Source: Lysinibacillus sphaericus (GTDB lineage Bacteria > Bacillota > Bacilli > Bacillales_A > Planococcaceae). Taken from it: 64,000 nt of DNA. Where the stretch lies: contig NZ_CP015224.1 of assembly GCF_001629735.1 (NCBI RefSeq), positions 3,782,001-3,846,000 on the forward strand, given 5' to 3'. The position numbers and the translations under genes were made by a program. The notes under the pieces were generated by a model. The model had not been told where the DNA came from. It saw nothing but the letters and a program-made list of their open reading frames with translations, and ran no database searches. Below, one piece after another: positions 27,546-37,774 of the stretch. The stretch's first letter is position 1. Each line of letters begins with the position of its first letter.

Positions 27546-28857
27546 TTTTAACACCTCCTAAAACTTCAGGGGTTAGTTTAATCCAAGATCCATTACGAAT
27601 GACAAACCAACATGGTTCAAATGTAAATATATTTAGTTCTTGATTTTGTGTTAAATAATAGCCCAAAACAATTTCATCAATATCTGCTAAGGCAATATTA
27701 TTCGCATTTTTTAATCTTTCAGCAATATCTGCACCCGAAGGTAATTCCTTGATTTCCTTTTCAGCCTCAATATCCATATCTAATGAGAAATATGGACGTT
27801 TATAATGGAAAATCCGGCTATCTCCCCAAATTGTCGTCATTCGGGTAATGACATGATTACTATAGACCGGTAATCCCTGCAAATATAATTGATAATCCAT
27901 TTGATTTTTATTGGTGCTAGTTGAAGCATAGCGGAAATCTGCAGTAAATCCTCCATGCTCGTTGATAAATTCAAAGCTATCTTTTAGAAGTTTTGAAGGC
28001 TCAATTCGAATACTGCTTTCTGCAGCTGGATAAACATAGTTTAATGACTTTAGATTTGTATCTAATGTCATTAATGACATACCATCTGTATATTTTTCAG
28101 AAGATGCACTTTCAACATTACGTCGCACTATATTTGGATCTGTAAATAACACATTTTTAAATAATTCTGGTGTGATTTCTTCAATATAGTACGTAAATTT
28201 TACAGATTCCATTTTATTGCTATCTACATAAAGGGCTGTTTGATTTTCTCGCTCAATTTCTTTAAAAGCGCCATATTTTTTTGCAGGCTCTATGACTTCC
28301 TGTATAAATTGGCTCATGTTTGGCACGCTGACATGTGAGCGGAATAATGATTGGTTATTCCCACTAATGTAATAAACCATTAACTCTTTGGTGTTCGAAT
28401 TACTCCAGTCAATAATCATACGATTGAAGGTTGTTTCTGGTAACTCTTTTTCAGCAAACTGAAAAATTGTGTTAAATGCTGAAAATGGAACCTCACCAGT
28501 GAAAAAGATGGTCATTCGATGATCTGCTCCAATAATTTGATTCACATAGTTTGGTGAAAGATTGTTGTTAACAGGCTCTAAATCTAGGACGTTCCAGCCT
28601 TTAAATGTTTTCATCAAATTCTTCATCGCATTGTTAGATACTGTGCCTGTAAATTCTTCATCAAAACGGAAAATAGCCTTGTATGGACGAATAATATCCT
28701 CCATTTCCTTTTGCGGCTTAATTAAAATTTCCTTTCGCTCTGTATTTTCAATATATTTATAATCCGGTGTGTACGTCCAAATTAAAAAGGTTAGAATCAC
28801 ACTTAGCATGACAAGTAGAAATAAAACAGCAGATTTAACTGGCTCTATATATTTCAT
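27532..28857 (-). CDS. walH: WalH (YycH) regulatory membrane protein
   Basis: The 441-residue protein has an N-terminal membrane segment (AVLFLLVMLSVILTFLIW) and a large extracytoplasmic YycH domain (IWTYTPDYKYIE onward, GGFTADFRYAST). With WalI it tunes WalK. The start is the ATG overlapping the walK stop (ATGA, 28857-28854); a GTG two codons earlier is inside walK. Confidence 0.94.
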   Translation of the reverse strand: MKYIEPVKSAVLFLLVMLSVILTFLIWTYTPDYKYIENTERKEILIKPQKEMEDIIRPYKAIFRFDEEFTGTVSNNAMKNLMKTFKGWNVLDLEPVNNNLSPNYVNQIIGADHRMTIFFTGEVPFSAFNTIFQFAEKELPETTFNRMIIDWSNSNTKELMVYYISGNNQSLFRSHVSVPNMSQFIQEVIEPAKKYGAFKEIERENQTALYVDSNKMESVKFTYYIEEITPELFKNVLFTDPNIVRRNVESASSEKYTDGMSLMTLDTNLKSLNYVYPAAESSIRIEPSKLLKDSFEFINEHGGFTADFRYASTSTNKNQMDYQLYLQGLPVYSNHVITRMTTIWGDSRIFHYKRPYFSLDMDIEAEKEIKELPSGADIAERLKNANNIALADIDEIVLGYYLTQNQELNIFTFEPCWFVIRNGSWIKLTPEVLGGVKNGLE

Positions 28858-30719
28858 TCCCACTCACCCGCCTCACCAAATTCATCTGCATCGTATGGTA
28901 ATGTGAAGAAAATTGTCGTGCCTTGCCCTTCCTCACTCTCAGCCCAAATCTTCCCGCCATGTGCTTCAATCATTTCCCGCGCAATAGCAAGTCCCAAGCC
29001 TGTTCCTCCCATGGAACGAGCACGGGCACGATCAACACGGTAGAAGCGATCAAAAATGCGGCCTACATTTTCTTTAGGAATTCCCATGCCATCATCTGAA
29101 ATCATGACTTTCAACATATCGCCTTGTCCAGTGAACCCAAAGCGTATATTCCCACCGTCTGGTGAATATTTGATGGCATTTGAAATGATATTATCAATGA
29201 CCTGTGTCACCTTATCCGTATCAATTTCTACATAAAAGGAGGTTTCAGGGAATAATCGTGCAAACTGTACTTTATCAGACTTGGACATTTCAAAACGATC
29301 GATAATTCGGTTAAAGAATGAATTGAATAAGACAATATCTTTATTTAACTCATAATCTGAACTATCCATTCGTGATAATTGCAATAAATCATTGACTAGT
29401 CGAATCATACGTTCTGTTTCAGTTTGCGTTACATTTAAAAAGGTAGGCGCAATATTTTCATCCTTCCATGCACCATCTGCTAGTGCCTCGAGATAGCTAC
29501 GCATTGTTGTTAATGGTGTTCTTAATTCATGTGATACATTCGATACAAACTCTCGACGATCCATTTCTATCTTTTCCTGCTCTGTTATATCGTGTAGTAC
29601 AGTTATAAGACCATTAATAAAGCCTGTCTCTTTTTGAATAACCGAGAAATTGGCACGTAATATATAAGGAGCATCTGACGTACTAAAATTTAAATTGATA
29701 GCATCGCTCATATGAATTAAATCTTCAAAGCTATATTCCTGATCAATCCCCAATACCGAGGCAATGGGACGACCTAATGTAATATCTCTTGAAATATGCA
29801 GTAACTGCAGCGCCGGGTCATTAATTAAAATAATACGTCCCTTGCGATCTGTCGCAATAACGCCATCTGTCATATTACTAAGGACTGAGTCTAACTTTCG
29901 CCGCTCTGCATCAGTAGTGGATTGTGCCTCTTGCAAACGATTCGTTAAATGATTAAAGGTAACGGCAAGCTGACCTATTTCATCCGTACCATATACTCTT
30001 ACCTTGCGAGAATAGTTGCCCTTTGCCATCGCTTGAGCCTGCTTTCGCATATCAGCAATTGGTTGTGTAATTGTTCGCGCAACGAGAATACCTAAAAAGA
30101 TGGTAAAGACTAACGACATAGCTGTACCGCCAAGGAAAATACGGTTAATTTCATTCATTTGTTCAAAAACGGACTCAATATTCGCTTCAATATATAGAAC
30201 ACCAATAATTTCATCATCTGGCCCTGCACCAGCTCGAATTGGGTTTGCTAATACCCATACTCGATTCCTCGTTTTGTTATCAAGTTTAATGATATCAAAG
30301 AGCGTTTCAGCAGATATAGCACGACGCACAAGGTCTGTGTTAGAGCGTTGTCCTATTAAATTTTGATTCTCAAGCTCAGATGTTGCCAGTATCCTTTGTC
30401 TATCATCAATGACACGAATTTCTAAAATATCACCATTAGAAACATCTCTTAAACCAGTTGAAAACTCCATAACGATTGATTTCAAGCTTTCCTCTAGTTT
30501 AGGCATGCTTTCATCGCGTTCCTTTAAAATTTCCTCACGAAGACTATATTGCATCAAGTCAACTCGCTGAAAAATAGAATCTTGGAAGTTGCTCTTCAAA
30601 TTTTGTTCTAACTGACGGGCGAAATAAATACCGATAATTTGTAAAGCAAGCAATATTAATAAAATATAAATTAGCACGAGTTTGACATGAATGGATTTAA
30701 AGAAGCTCACTTTCTGCAT
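28854..30719 (-). CDS. walK: Sensor histidine kinase WalK
   Basis: The 621-residue protein has two membrane helices (about 12-33 and 194-215) bracketing an extracytoplasmic Cache-like domain, then HAMP (about 216-268), PAS (about 275-385), HisKA with the phosphoacceptor His397 in SNVSHELRTP, and a HATPase domain (N-box IDNIISNAIKYSPDGG, DDGMGIPKE, GGTGLGLAIA). It phosphorylates WalR to control cell-wall hydrolase genes and is usually essential in low-GC Gram-positives. It lies five bases after walR in the same operon. Confidence 0.97.
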   Translation of the reverse strand: MQKVSFFKSIHVKLVLIYILLILLALQIIGIYFARQLEQNLKSNFQDSIFQRVDLMQYSLREEILKERDESMPKLEESLKSIVMEFSTGLRDVSNGDILEIRVIDDRQRILATSELENQNLIGQRSNTDLVRRAISAETLFDIIKLDNKTRNRVWVLANPIRAGAGPDDEIIGVLYIEANIESVFEQMNEINRIFLGGTAMSLVFTIFLGILVARTITQPIADMRKQAQAMAKGNYSRKVRVYGTDEIGQLAVTFNHLTNRLQEAQSTTDAERRKLDSVLSNMTDGVIATDRKGRIILINDPALQLLHISRDITLGRPIASVLGIDQEYSFEDLIHMSDAINLNFSTSDAPYILRANFSVIQKETGFINGLITVLHDITEQEKIEMDRREFVSNVSHELRTPLTTMRSYLEALADGAWKDENIAPTFLNVTQTETERMIRLVNDLLQLSRMDSSDYELNKDIVLFNSFFNRIIDRFEMSKSDKVQFARLFPETSFYVEIDTDKVTQVIDNIISNAIKYSPDGGNIRFGFTGQGDMLKVMISDDGMGIPKENVGRIFDRFYRVDRARARSMGGTGLGLAIAREMIEAHGGKIWAESEEGQGTTIFFTLPYDADEFGEAGEWE

Positions 30720-30724
30720 TCCTA

Positions 30725-31438
30725 TTACTCCTGTTCAGGATTTCGTAAGTAATAACCTACACCACGTCTTGTGACAATCCAAGCAGGGTGACTAGGATTA
30801 TCCTCAATTTTTTCACGTAAACGACGAATTGTTACGTCAACAGTACGAACATCACCAAAATAGTCATAGCCCCATACCGTTTGTAATAAATGCTCACGGG
30901 TCATTACTTGGCCAATATGTTTGCCTAAATAATGTAGCAGCTCAAATTCCCGATGTGTAAGCTCAATGGCCTCATCACGCTTCATTACTAAATATGCATC
31001 TGGTTGAATAACAAGGGATCCTACAACAATTTCGTTTGATTCCTCTTCTGCCTCTTCTGCTACAGGTGCAGCAACCTGTAAACGTCGCATATTGGCCTTT
31101 ACACGAGCAATAAGCTCTCGTGTACTAAATGGCTTAGTAACATAATCATCTGCACCCATTTCTAAGCCTAAAACTTTATCAATCTCAGAGCCTTTAGCCG
31201 TCAGCATAATAATAGGGAAGTCATATTTTTTTCGTACCTCTCTACACACTTCCATACCATCACGCTTTGGCAGCATTATATCTAGGAGCATTAAATCTGG
31301 TTGTTCCTCCTCAACCCTCTTTAGTGCCTCATCCCCATCATAAGCACAAATCACTTTATATCCTTCTTTTATTAAATTAAATTGCAGAATATCTGCGATT
31401 GGTTTTTCATCATCAACAACTAAAATTGTTTTGTTCAT
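30725..31438 (-). CDS. walR: Response regulator WalR
   Basis: The 237-residue OmpR/PhoB-type regulator has a receiver domain (about 4-115) with the phosphoacceptor Asp53 in [13 protein letters not shown], Lys in [10 protein letters not shown], and a C-terminal winged helix ([16 protein letters not shown] to RRGVGYYL). It binds TGTWAH-N5-TGTWAH repeats at wall-metabolism genes. It is the first gene of the wal operon, with the promoter presumably in 31439-31600. Confidence 0.98.
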   Translation of the reverse strand: MNKTILVVDDEKPIADILQFNLIKEGYKVICAYDGDEALKRVEEEQPDLMLLDIMLPKRDGMEVCREVRKKYDFPIIMLTAKGSEIDKVLGLEMGADDYVTKPFSTRELIARVKANMRRLQVAAPVAEEAEEESNEIVVGSLVIQPDAYLVMKRDEAIELTHREFELLHYLGKHIGQVMTREHLLQTVWGYDYFGDVRTVDVTIRRLREKIEDNPSHPAWIVTRRGVGYYLRNPEQE

Positions 31439-31611
31439 TCATTTTCTCCCTTTCGTTTTTTATCTATTCTTAAACATTTTGTAATTGTAAGTTCACTACT
31501 CTTAACTCTATCATGCTTTCAGTTTCCTTGCATTAATCGTTCATCAATCACTTTAAATACTTTGACATAATGGGCTATATTTCAACAAATATTTCTCGGG
31601 AAATAATAGAA

Positions 31612-31637
31612 AAGACAGCCCACTATTTGGACTGTCT
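31612..31637 (-). terminator. Terminator of the M23 peptidase gene
   Basis: AGACAG (31613-31618) pairs with CTGTCT (31632-31637); on the minus strand CTTTTCTATT follows, upstream of walR. Confidence 0.8.
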
Positions 31638-31651
31638 ACTATTCAAAATGT

Positions 31652-33115
31652 TTATCGACCTACATATGATAACGGGTTAACTAATGAACCGTTCTTTTCA
31701 ACTTCAAAGTGTAAATGTGTGCCTGTCGAATTTCCAGTAGAACCCATAATACCAATAACAGAGCCCTTTTCCACTACTTGTCCCACTTCAACATTAATAG
31801 AAGATAGATGTCCATATAGTGTTGTATAGCCATTATTGTGATTAATAACAATGCGATTACCATAGGTACCAGACGTACCAGCTGCACTAACTACACCATT
31901 ATCAGCAGCCAAAATATTATAGTTACTTGGACGAGCGATATCGATTCCACGGTGGAAGGCGCCCCAACGTTCACCCATACCACTTGAGATATAGCCTCCT
32001 ACTGCTGGCCATGAAAATTCTCCTGTTCCACGTGAAGAGATTACCTTTGTCCCTACTACTTCAATTTGATCCACTGGCTCTTGGACAATAGTTTCTTCTA
32101 ATGCTACTTTTGATGTTTGTTTACCATTTTCAGATGTTAAAGCGTATGTTGTTTCTTTTTTACCGTTAGCGCCTTCTTGCTTGACGACCTTTTCACCTTT
32201 ATACATGGTAGGATCTTCTTCCACTACTTTTTTGAATGGAATTACATCTGCTACTTTCTTTTTCTTTTTAACCTCAAGATTTACAAATGGCTTAGCCACC
32301 GTTACATTTAATTCCTGCCCAACTTGTAAAACAGTTTCAACTGTTACATCTGGGTTTAAAGCTAGAAGCTCACTTGTCGTTAGATTATGCTTTTTGGCAA
32401 CAGAACCTAATACATCGCCTGATTGAATTTTATAGCTATCTTGTTCAAGGAAGCCGGTCATTAAATAGTTTACAGCTTGCTCAGGTGTTAAGATTTGAGT
32501 CGGTGTAACTTTTTGTGATATCCCTGAAACTTCCTGTTTAAACGAAATATCTAAAAGTCGTGATTCACCTGCTTGTAATTCTGGCAAATTAATGGTAGAT
32601 TGCTGGTTTTTCGTTAATTTATCTAACTCTTGCTGAGAAATATATTGTAGCTTCAACAATTGAACTGTTTTTTCATAGGCCTCTGTATTTTTTAATGATA
32701 CGACTGGCTTATGATTTACTAGTAATGTAAAAGCATCGGATTTTGCTACTAATGATTGCTTAAGTTTTGATAATGTTTCTGCATCTTTTGTTTCATTCGT
32801 AAAAACTTGTTCCGGGATTATTTTGACAGATGAGCGAGCATCAATTGATAATTCTTTGAATTGCTGACTCGCTTCTTTTTCTTTTGATGTAATAATTTCT
32901 TGAATAGCATTCTCGTTAGATACTGCACCAATATAGTCTTCTCCCACATAGACGTGGTATATTTTATTTAAATTTTCTTTCGTATGTTCTTTAGCAAAAC
33001 CCATATTTATCGTTAGGCTCGTCATTAAAACTGCTATAATCGAAACCTTTTTGAAAGAAGAAAAATTGTAGGTGAATCTATTGTTTTCTTCTTTTTTATT
33101 CCAAAACGAATTCAT
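31652..33115 (-). CDS. Secreted M23 peptidase with LysM and G5 domains
   Basis: From ATG at 33115 (GGAAGGGGC upstream) the protein has about 487 residues: an N-terminal hydrophobic segment (SIIAVLMTSLTINMGF), a YabE-like region, LysM (about 230-275; YKIQSGDVLGSVAKKH), a G5 domain (about 280-360) and a C-terminal M23 LytM-like endopeptidase (GIDIARPSNYNI, GNRIVINHNNGYTTLYGHL, STGTHLHFEV). It would cut peptidoglycan cross-links or activate other hydrolases. It lies beside walR, the regulator of wall hydrolases, so WalR control is plausible. Confidence 0.93.
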   Translation of the reverse strand: MNSFWNKKEENNRFTYNFSSFKKVSIIAVLMTSLTINMGFAKEHTKENLNKIYHVYVGEDYIGAVSNENAIQEIITSKEKEASQQFKELSIDARSSVKIIPEQVFTNETKDAETLSKLKQSLVAKSDAFTLLVNHKPVVSLKNTEAYEKTVQLLKLQYISQQELDKLTKNQQSTINLPELQAGESRLLDISFKQEVSGISQKVTPTQILTPEQAVNYLMTGFLEQDSYKIQSGDVLGSVAKKHNLTTSELLALNPDVTVETVLQVGQELNVTVAKPFVNLEVKKKKKVADVIPFKKVVEEDPTMYKGEKVVKQEGANGKKETTYALTSENGKQTSKVALEETIVQEPVDQIEVVGTKVISSRGTGEFSWPAVGGYISSGMGERWGAFHRGIDIARPSNYNILAADNGVVSAAGTSGTYGNRIVINHNNGYTTLYGHLSSINVEVGQVVEKGSVIGIMGSTGNSTGTHLHFEVEKNGSLVNPLSYVGR

Positions 33116-33477
33116 CAATAAAGCCCCTTCCAACTTTCCCCTGTGGTAGGATGATTTACCCACAAGGATTTTTTGCACCCTTATAATGTACCATAAAGAA
33201 AAAAGCGTTTGAATGATTTCACTCTTTTGTAATGTAAATGTATTATTTATCTACTAATTGTTACATAGAAAATATTTTATATAGTTGATAAATACTGTAT
33301 TTTTATTCATTAAATGGGTGTTGAACAATGTTATTTGTTTTATGAATAACCATATACTTTGCCATTGGTATAGTATTCTTTTGTTATTTTCAAGTGAATT
33401 TAGGCATAATACTTTTTACTTTTTTAATATTCCGATAAAATATAAAAGAAGGCACATTATGGATTGGAGCGATTAAA
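33116..33477. other. Divergent intergenic region with a near-match to the WalR box
   Basis: The 362-base region between the M23 peptidase and yitT has TGTAAT-GTAAA-TGTATT at 33228-33244, 11 of 12 fixed positions of the TGTWAH-N5-TGTWAH WalR consensus as I recall it. A 63-codon ORF at 33285-33476 has no ribosome-binding site and atypical composition and is not called. Confidence 0.4.
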
Positions 33478-34377
33478 TTGAGTGATTCACAGACCTCTGA
33501 TATGGCAACTAAAATGTTGCGGCATCAGAAAAGTAACATGTGTAAAACATTGCTAAGAATTATTATGGTATCGTTAGGTGCAATCATTATGGCTTTGGGC
33601 TTAGAGTTATTTTTAGTACCCAACCATATTATGGATGGAGGCATTGTAGGTGTTTCCATTATTACATCTCATTTATTACATTTACCCCTTGGTATTTTCA
33701 TCTTCATTTTAAACTTACCTTTTATTTTTTTAGGCTATAAACAAATTGGTAAAACCTTTGCACTGTCTACAGGTCTAGGTATTACAGTACTCTCTACAGC
33801 AACACTTGCCTTACATAACCTACATCCATTTACGGAAGACACATTATTGGCTACAGTTTTTGGTGGAATGATTTTAGGAGTTGGTGTCGGTATTGTCATC
33901 CGTTATGGCGGTTCTTTAGATGGAACTGAAATATTGGCTATTTTATTTAATAGTAAGACTCCTTTTTCAGTTGGGGAAATAATAATGTTCTTCAACATCA
34001 TTATTTTTGCAGTGGCTGGATTTGTATTTAACTGGGAACAAGCCATGTACTCCATCATTGCTTACTATATTGCTTATAAAATGATTGATATTGTCATTCA
34101 AGGTTTGGAAGAATCTAAATCAGTTTATATCATAAGTGATGCTATTGATGAAATTGGACAAACCATCATGGATCGACTTGGCCGTGGTGTGACGTTTCTT
34201 CACGGTGAAGGGGCTTATACAGGAAATGATAAAAAGGTCATCTTTACTGTCATTACTCGTTTAGAAGAATCCAAACTGAAAACAATTGTTGCGGATATTG
34301 ATGACAATGCATTTTTAGCCATTGGTAATATTGCAGAGGTAAAAGGTGGTCGCTTTAAAAAGAAGGATATTCACTAA
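33478..34377 (+). CDS. YitT family membrane protein (DUF161/DUF2179)
   Basis: The 299-residue protein has five to six predicted membrane helices (about 25-190; family pattern ALGLELFLVPNHIMDGGIVG) and a C-terminal DUF2179 soluble domain (SVYIISDAIDEIGQTIMDRL, GVTFLHGEGAYTGNDKKVIF). Function of the family is unsettled; some members affect stress or transport. The start is TTG at 33478, with GGAGCG ten bases upstream. It converges on purA. Confidence 0.92.
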   Translation: MSDSQTSDMATKMLRHQKSNMCKTLLRIIMVSLGAIIMALGLELFLVPNHIMDGGIVGVSIITSHLLHLPLGIFIFILNLPFIFLGYKQIGKTFALSTGLGITVLSTATLALHNLHPFTEDTLLATVFGGMILGVGVGIVIRYGGSLDGTEILAILFNSKTPFSVGEIIMFFNIIIFAVAGFVFNWEQAMYSIIAYYIAYKMIDIVIQGLEESKSVYIISDAIDEIGQTIMDRLGRGVTFLHGEGAYTGNDKKVIFTVITRLEESKLKTIVADIDDNAFLAIGNIAEVKGGRFKKKDIH

Positions 34378-34382
34378 GAAAA

Positions 34383-34413
34383 GGGCGTACCATATACGGC
34401 ACGCCCTTTTTAT
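34383..34413. terminator. Bidirectional terminator between yitT and purA
   Basis: GGGCGT pairs with ACGCCC across CCATATACGGC; TTTTTATT follows on the plus strand and CTTTTC on the minus strand. Confidence 0.9.
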
Positions 34414-34426
34414 TGTTTTTATTTAA

Positions 34427-35716
34427 TTATGCTTCCCAAACATCTACTAAAACGTTTGTTTGCTCACGAGCAGGTCCAACTGAGAAAGTAGCGATTTGAA
34501 TACCTGTTAATTCGCTAACACGCTCTACATAGCGTCTTGCATTTTCAGGTAGCTCTTCTAAAGTACGGCATGCTGTTACATCCTCAGACCAGCCTGGAAG
34601 CTCTTCATAAATTGGTTCACATTGTTCAATAATATGAAGGTTTGCTGGGTACTCTGTAATCGTTTCACCTTTATAGTTATAGGCAGTACAGATTTTTACT
34701 GTCTCTAAACCAGATAAAACATCAATTGAGTTAAGTGCCAGATGTGTAATACCACTTACGCGGCGTGAGTGACGAACAACTACAGTATCGAACCAACCTA
34801 CACGGCGTGGACGGCCTGTTGTTGTACCATATTCTCGACCAACTTCACGAATTTGCTGACCTACTTCATCAAATAATTCAGTAGGGAATGGACCATCACC
34901 TACACGAGATGTATAAGCTTTAGATACCCCAATAACACTTGTTACACGTGAAGGACCAACACCAGCACCAATCGCTACACCACCTGCTACAGGATTTGAA
35001 GATGTAACATAGGGATACGTACCTTGATCGACATCAAGTAAAATCCCTTGTGCGCCTTCGAATAATACTTTACCGCCCTCATCAAGTACATCATTCAAAA
35101 TTTTAGATGTATCTGTCACATATTTTGCAATTTCTTGGCCATAGCCATAGTATTCCTCAAAAATTTCTTCAAAAGTAAGACCTTCAACTTCATAGAATTT
35201 CTCGAACAATTTATTTTTAATGGCTAAATTATGACGTAGTTTTTCTTCAAAAATATCCTTATCAAGTAAATCAGCCATACGGATACCAATACGAGCTACT
35301 TTATCTTGATAACATGGTCCGATTCCTTTACAAGTTGTTCCGATCTTATTATCACCGCGGCTTTCTTCATCCGCAATATCTTGCTTGATATGATAAGGCA
35401 AAATCACATGCGCACGATTAGAAATACGTAAATTATCTGTATTTATGCCACGCTCTTGTAAGCCTTTTAGTTCTGTTACTAATGATTTTGGATTGACAAC
35501 TAATCCATTACCAATAACTGAAGTTTTTTCTTTATAGAAGATACCTGATGGAATTAAATGAAGTTTATATGTTTCACCATCAATTTTAATAGTATGTCCT
35601 GCATTATCTCCACCTGCAAAACGAGCGATTGCATCGGCTTTTTGCGAAAGGAAATCTGTAATTTTACCTTTTCCTTCGTCTCCCCACTGTGTTCCTACAA
35701 CTACTACTGATGTCAT
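34427..35716 (-). CDS. purA: Adenylosuccinate synthetase PurA
   Basis: The 429-residue enzyme begins [18 protein letters not shown] and has [20 protein letters not shown] and the C-terminal SVGPAREQT. It converts IMP and aspartate, with GTP, to adenylosuccinate in AMP synthesis. ATG at 35716 has GGAGGTG seven bases upstream; an in-frame GTG three codons earlier overlaps that site. Confidence 0.98.
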   Translation of the reverse strand: MTSVVVVGTQWGDEGKGKITDFLSQKADAIARFAGGDNAGHTIKIDGETYKLHLIPSGIFYKEKTSVIGNGLVVNPKSLVTELKGLQERGINTDNLRISNRAHVILPYHIKQDIADEESRGDNKIGTTCKGIGPCYQDKVARIGIRMADLLDKDIFEEKLRHNLAIKNKLFEKFYEVEGLTFEEIFEEYYGYGQEIAKYVTDTSKILNDVLDEGGKVLFEGAQGILLDVDQGTYPYVTSSNPVAGGVAIGAGVGPSRVTSVIGVSKAYTSRVGDGPFPTELFDEVGQQIREVGREYGTTTGRPRRVGWFDTVVVRHSRRVSGITHLALNSIDVLSGLETVKICTAYNYKGETITEYPANLHIIEQCEPIYEELPGWSEDVTACRTLEELPENARRYVERVSELTGIQIATFSVGPAREQTNVLVDVWEA

Positions 35717-35810
35717 AATCAGCACCTCCGTTAGATACCTGTGTATCTCAATTTTTAAGCCTCAACCATTGTAACAATGATAGAAACACCTCGTCAATAA
35801 AAAACAGTGA

Positions 35811-35857
35811 AAAAACACGAACATAAAATCAAAAAATCTGATTTAACGTTCGTGTTT
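35811..35857 (-). terminator. Terminator downstream of dnaB
   Basis: AACACGAAC (35814-35822) pairs with GTTCGTGTT (35848-35856) across an AT-rich loop; on the minus strand TTTTTTCACTG follows. It separates dnaB from purA. Confidence 0.85.
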
Positions 35858-35952
35858 AATAACAGAATGGTATGAATATTATCGAACATTCAGATTAATT
35901 CAGTCTAAGGTTAATTTGAAAAGGCAATTTATCTGAATGACGAGCAACATGA

Positions 35953-37314
35953 CTAATCACGTGGCGGTGGCGGTGGCATTTGTGACCAATCCACATTAAT
36001 GAATTTATTGAACTCTTTTTTAAAGGCAAGTGTAACTGTCCCCGTTGGACCGTTACGTTGCTTTGCAATAATAATTTCGATCATATTTTTACTTTCAGAC
36101 TCTTTATCGTAATAGTCATCACGGTATAAAAAGGCTACAATATCTGCATCTTGCTCAATACTTCCCGATTCACGTAAGTCACTCATCATCGGACGTTTAT
36201 CTTGTCGTTGCTCAACTCCACGAGATAGCTGTGATAGGGCAATAACAGGTACCTTTAATTCACGTGCTAGTCCTTTTAACGATCGTGAAATCTCCGATAC
36301 CTCTTGCTGACGGTTTTCCCCTGGTTTCCCGCTACCTTGAATAAGCTGTAAATAATCAATAAGGATCATTCCAAGCCCATTTTCCTGTGCTAAACGTCGA
36401 CATTTTGCACGAATTTCATTAATGCGAACACCTGGTGTATCATCAATAAAAATCCCCGAATTCGATAAACTACCCATTGCCATAGTTAGTTTACCCCAAT
36501 CTTCCGTAGTTAAAGCACCTGTACGTAAAACTTGTGCATCAATATTTCCTTCTGCACAAAGCATACGCATGACAAGTTGCTCTGCACCCATCTCTAAAGA
36601 GAAGATGGCAACATTTTCTCTTGCCTGTACGGCAACGCTTTGCGCAACATTCAATGCAAAGGCAGTTTTCCCTACGGATGGGCGGGCAGCTACAATAATT
36701 AAATCGTTGCGTTGGAAGCCAGCAGTAATGTTATCTAAATCACGGAAGCCTGTCGGTATACCCGTTACATCTCCCTTTTGCGATTGAAGCTGCTCTATGT
36801 TATCGAAAGTTTCCACTAGCACGTCTTTCACATGCTTAAAGTCCCCAGCATTCTTCCGATTAGCAACCTCCATCATTTTTTTCTCTGCTTCGCCTAGTAA
36901 TGCCTCTACTTCGTCTTCTCGTGTGTAGCCATCTTCAACAATTTTAGTAGCAACACGAATCAATCGACGTAACAGTGCCTTTTCCTCAACGATTTTGGCA
37001 TAGTGAGCGACATTGGCAGCTGTAGGGACAGCATTGGCGAGCTCTAGTAAATAGGATAGCCCGCCAACGTCTTCAATCTCTTTTTTAGCTGATAATTCTT
37101 CCGTAACTGTTACAACATCTATTGCTTTCCCTTGATCACTTAACCGCAGCATTGTTTCAAAAATTTTCTTATGGGCATTTAAATAAAAATCATCTGCCAA
37201 TAAAATTTCCGATGCCGTGATTAAAGATTGTGGCTCAAGGAAAATAGCACCGATAACCGATTGCTCCGCCTCCCGGTTATGCGGTGGAACGCGGTCCATC
37301 ATCGGTTCGTTCAT
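35953..37314 (-). CDS. dnaB: Replicative DNA helicase DnaB (DnaC in B. subtilis)
   Basis: The 453-residue protein begins MNEPMMDRVPPHNREAEQSV and has an N-terminal DnaB-N domain and RecA-like C-terminal domain with Walker A in ARPSVGKTAFALN, GMILIDYLQLIQG and the DnaB signature SQLSRGVEQR. It unwinds DNA at the replication fork. AAGGAGCGACGATCC precedes the ATG. It is part of the yybS-gdpP-rplI-dnaB cluster. Confidence 0.98.
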   Translation of the reverse strand: MNEPMMDRVPPHNREAEQSVIGAIFLEPQSLITASEILLADDFYLNAHKKIFETMLRLSDQGKAIDVVTVTEELSAKKEIEDVGGLSYLLELANAVPTAANVAHYAKIVEEKALLRRLIRVATKIVEDGYTREDEVEALLGEAEKKMMEVANRKNAGDFKHVKDVLVETFDNIEQLQSQKGDVTGIPTGFRDLDNITAGFQRNDLIIVAARPSVGKTAFALNVAQSVAVQARENVAIFSLEMGAEQLVMRMLCAEGNIDAQVLRTGALTTEDWGKLTMAMGSLSNSGIFIDDTPGVRINEIRAKCRRLAQENGLGMILIDYLQLIQGSGKPGENRQQEVSEISRSLKGLARELKVPVIALSQLSRGVEQRQDKRPMMSDLRESGSIEQDADIVAFLYRDDYYDKESESKNMIEIIIAKQRNGPTGTVTLAFKKEFNKFINVDWSQMPPPPPRD

Positions 37315-37327
37315 GGATCGTCGCTCC

Positions 37328-37774
37328 TTATTCTTCCGTTACATGTACTTTTAATGTAGCAGTTACTTCATGATGTAGTTTTACAGGAACATTTGTAAAG
37401 CCCAGTGCACGAATCCCGTCATTCAAAGTCATTTTACGTTTATCAATTTTAATGCCATGCACTTTTTGTAAGGCATCTGCAATTTGCTTTGTAGACACTG
37501 AACCAAATAGACGGCCACCTTCACCAGACTTTGCTTTTAGCTCAACTGTTAATGTTTCTAATTTTTCCTTTAACGCTTGTGCTTCTGCTAGTTCGGCAGC
37601 CGCATTTTTTGCCTCTAATTTTTTCTGACCATCTAATTGACTTAGAGCTTGAGCGTTTGCCTCTGCTGCATAACCATTTTTAATTAAGAAATTTTGTGCG
37701 TAACCATCTGCTACGTTTTTAATCTCACCTTTTTTTCCTTTTCCTTTAACGTCTTTTAAAAATACTACTTTCAT
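37328..37774 (-). CDS. rplI: 50S ribosomal protein L9
   Basis: The 148-residue L9 begins [20 protein letters not shown] and has the conserved N-terminal domain, connecting helix and C-terminal domain ([17 protein letters not shown]). The start overlaps the gdpP stop by one base. Confidence 0.99.
   Translation of the reverse strand: MKVVFLKDVKGKGKKGEIKNVADGYAQNFLIKNGYAAEANAQALSQLDGQKKLEAKNAAAELAEAQALKEKLETLTVELKAKSGEGGRLFGSVSTKQIADALQKVHGIKIDKRKMTLNDGIRALGFTNVPVKLHHEVTATLKVHVTEE

Noticed and set aside
33285-33476. 63-codon plus-strand ORF upstream of yitT
   Set aside because: No ribosome-binding site and Phe/Ile-rich composition expected from AT-rich intergenic DNA.
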